The translations under genes were made by a program, and so were the position numbers. This document shows, piece by piece, positions 46,419 to 46,478 of a DNA stretch of 46,478 bases. How positions within the stretch are numbered: position 1 is the first letter of the stretch; each line of letters begins with the position of its first letter. The notes beneath the pieces are model-generated. The model worked only from the letters and a program-made list of their open reading frames with translations, was not told where the DNA came from and made no database searches. The stretch comes from a virus, in the IMG/VR virus record IMGVR_UViG_3300044695_000631, positions 1-46,478 of that record. One strand, 5' to 3'.

Positions 46419-46478
46419 ATGACCAACTACACCACCCGCATCCGCCCTATGTCCTGCCACAAGGGTGTCAAAGGCTAC
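46419..46478 (+). CDS. Early protein, cut by the window end
   Basis: Only the first 20 codons are present: MTNYTTRIRPMSCHKGVKGY. AGGAG lies 8 bases ahead of the ATG, in the short gap after the previous gene, which supports it as a real start. It continues beyond the window; too little remains to name it. It does not join in frame with the partial DUF2800 gene at the other end of the window. Confidence 0.6.
   Translation, partial: MTNYTTRIRPMSCHKGVKGY

Noticed and set aside
1-46478. Possibility that the window is a complete circular or terminally repeated genome
   Set aside because: The last gene does not join in frame with the first; a joined frame stops after six codons, and no terminal direct repeat is visible. 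The missing half of the DUF2800 gene must lie outside.

Overview
The window is most of a tailed double-stranded DNA bacteriophage genome. Its virion genes look podovirus-like: a P22/Sf6-type portal, an Sf6-type small terminase, a P22 gp10-like tail hub, adaptor proteins, large internal (ejection-type) proteins, and no visible tape-measure or sheath gene. A phage-borne GapR-like (DUF2312) protein points to an alphaproteobacterial host, because that family is concentrated in alphaproteobacteria and their phages. Spanins and a lipoprotein indicate a Gram-negative envelope. No integrase, repressor/Cro pair or attachment site was seen, so a lytic lifestyle is likely. I see no tRNA gene, CRISPR array or insertion sequence. 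The two window ends do not join into a reading frame and share no obvious terminal repeat, so the genome is probably cut or incomplete here.

Layout. (1) 1-6.3 kb, plus strand: replication module in the order DUF2800 nuclease-like protein (5' end missing), DUF2815 ssDNA-binding protein, GapR-like protein, terminator, hairpin leader plus HTH protein, family A DNA polymerase, VRR-NUC nuclease, SNF2-type helicase, DUF6378 protein. (2) About 6.2 kb: convergent end with a terminator for leftward transcripts. (3) 6.2-20 kb, minus strand: large internal/ejection-type virion proteins, tail hub, a fibre-like protein and an adaptor. (4) 20-22.5 kb: lysis cassette (overlapping spanins, GH19 endolysin, five small membrane or lipoprotein genes). 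(5) 22.5-33 kb: accessory proteins, two glycine-rich adhesin-like proteins, four consecutive 2-oxoglutarate/Fe(II) oxygenase genes, and repeat-rich tail fibre genes. (6) 33-45.3 kb: second adaptor, small basic proteins, decoration proteins, major capsid protein, scaffold, GroES-like co-chaperonin, portal, large and small terminase. (7) 45.3-46.5 kb: a divergent control region with repeated ATGCTGCA boxes, a hairpin, palindromes and an AT-rich tract, followed by early plus-strand genes running off the window.

Working model. Early and replication genes run rightward from the control region near 46 kb, presumably continuing outside the window into the 1-6 kb module. The whole late programme runs leftward for about 39.5 kb, from packaging through capsid, fibres and lysis to ejection proteins. 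Genes are packed tightly, with many TAATG or ATGA stop/start overlaps that suggest translational coupling. Transcription of the late block is punctuated by a terminator at 34.1 kb, by hairpins with UUCG loops around the capsid genes, and by the end terminator at 6.2 kb. The most unusual parts are the run of four oxygenases beside a fibre protein with collagen-like Gly-x-Pro motifs, the repeat-rich control region, and a long hairpin that covers the ribosome binding site of the HTH gene.
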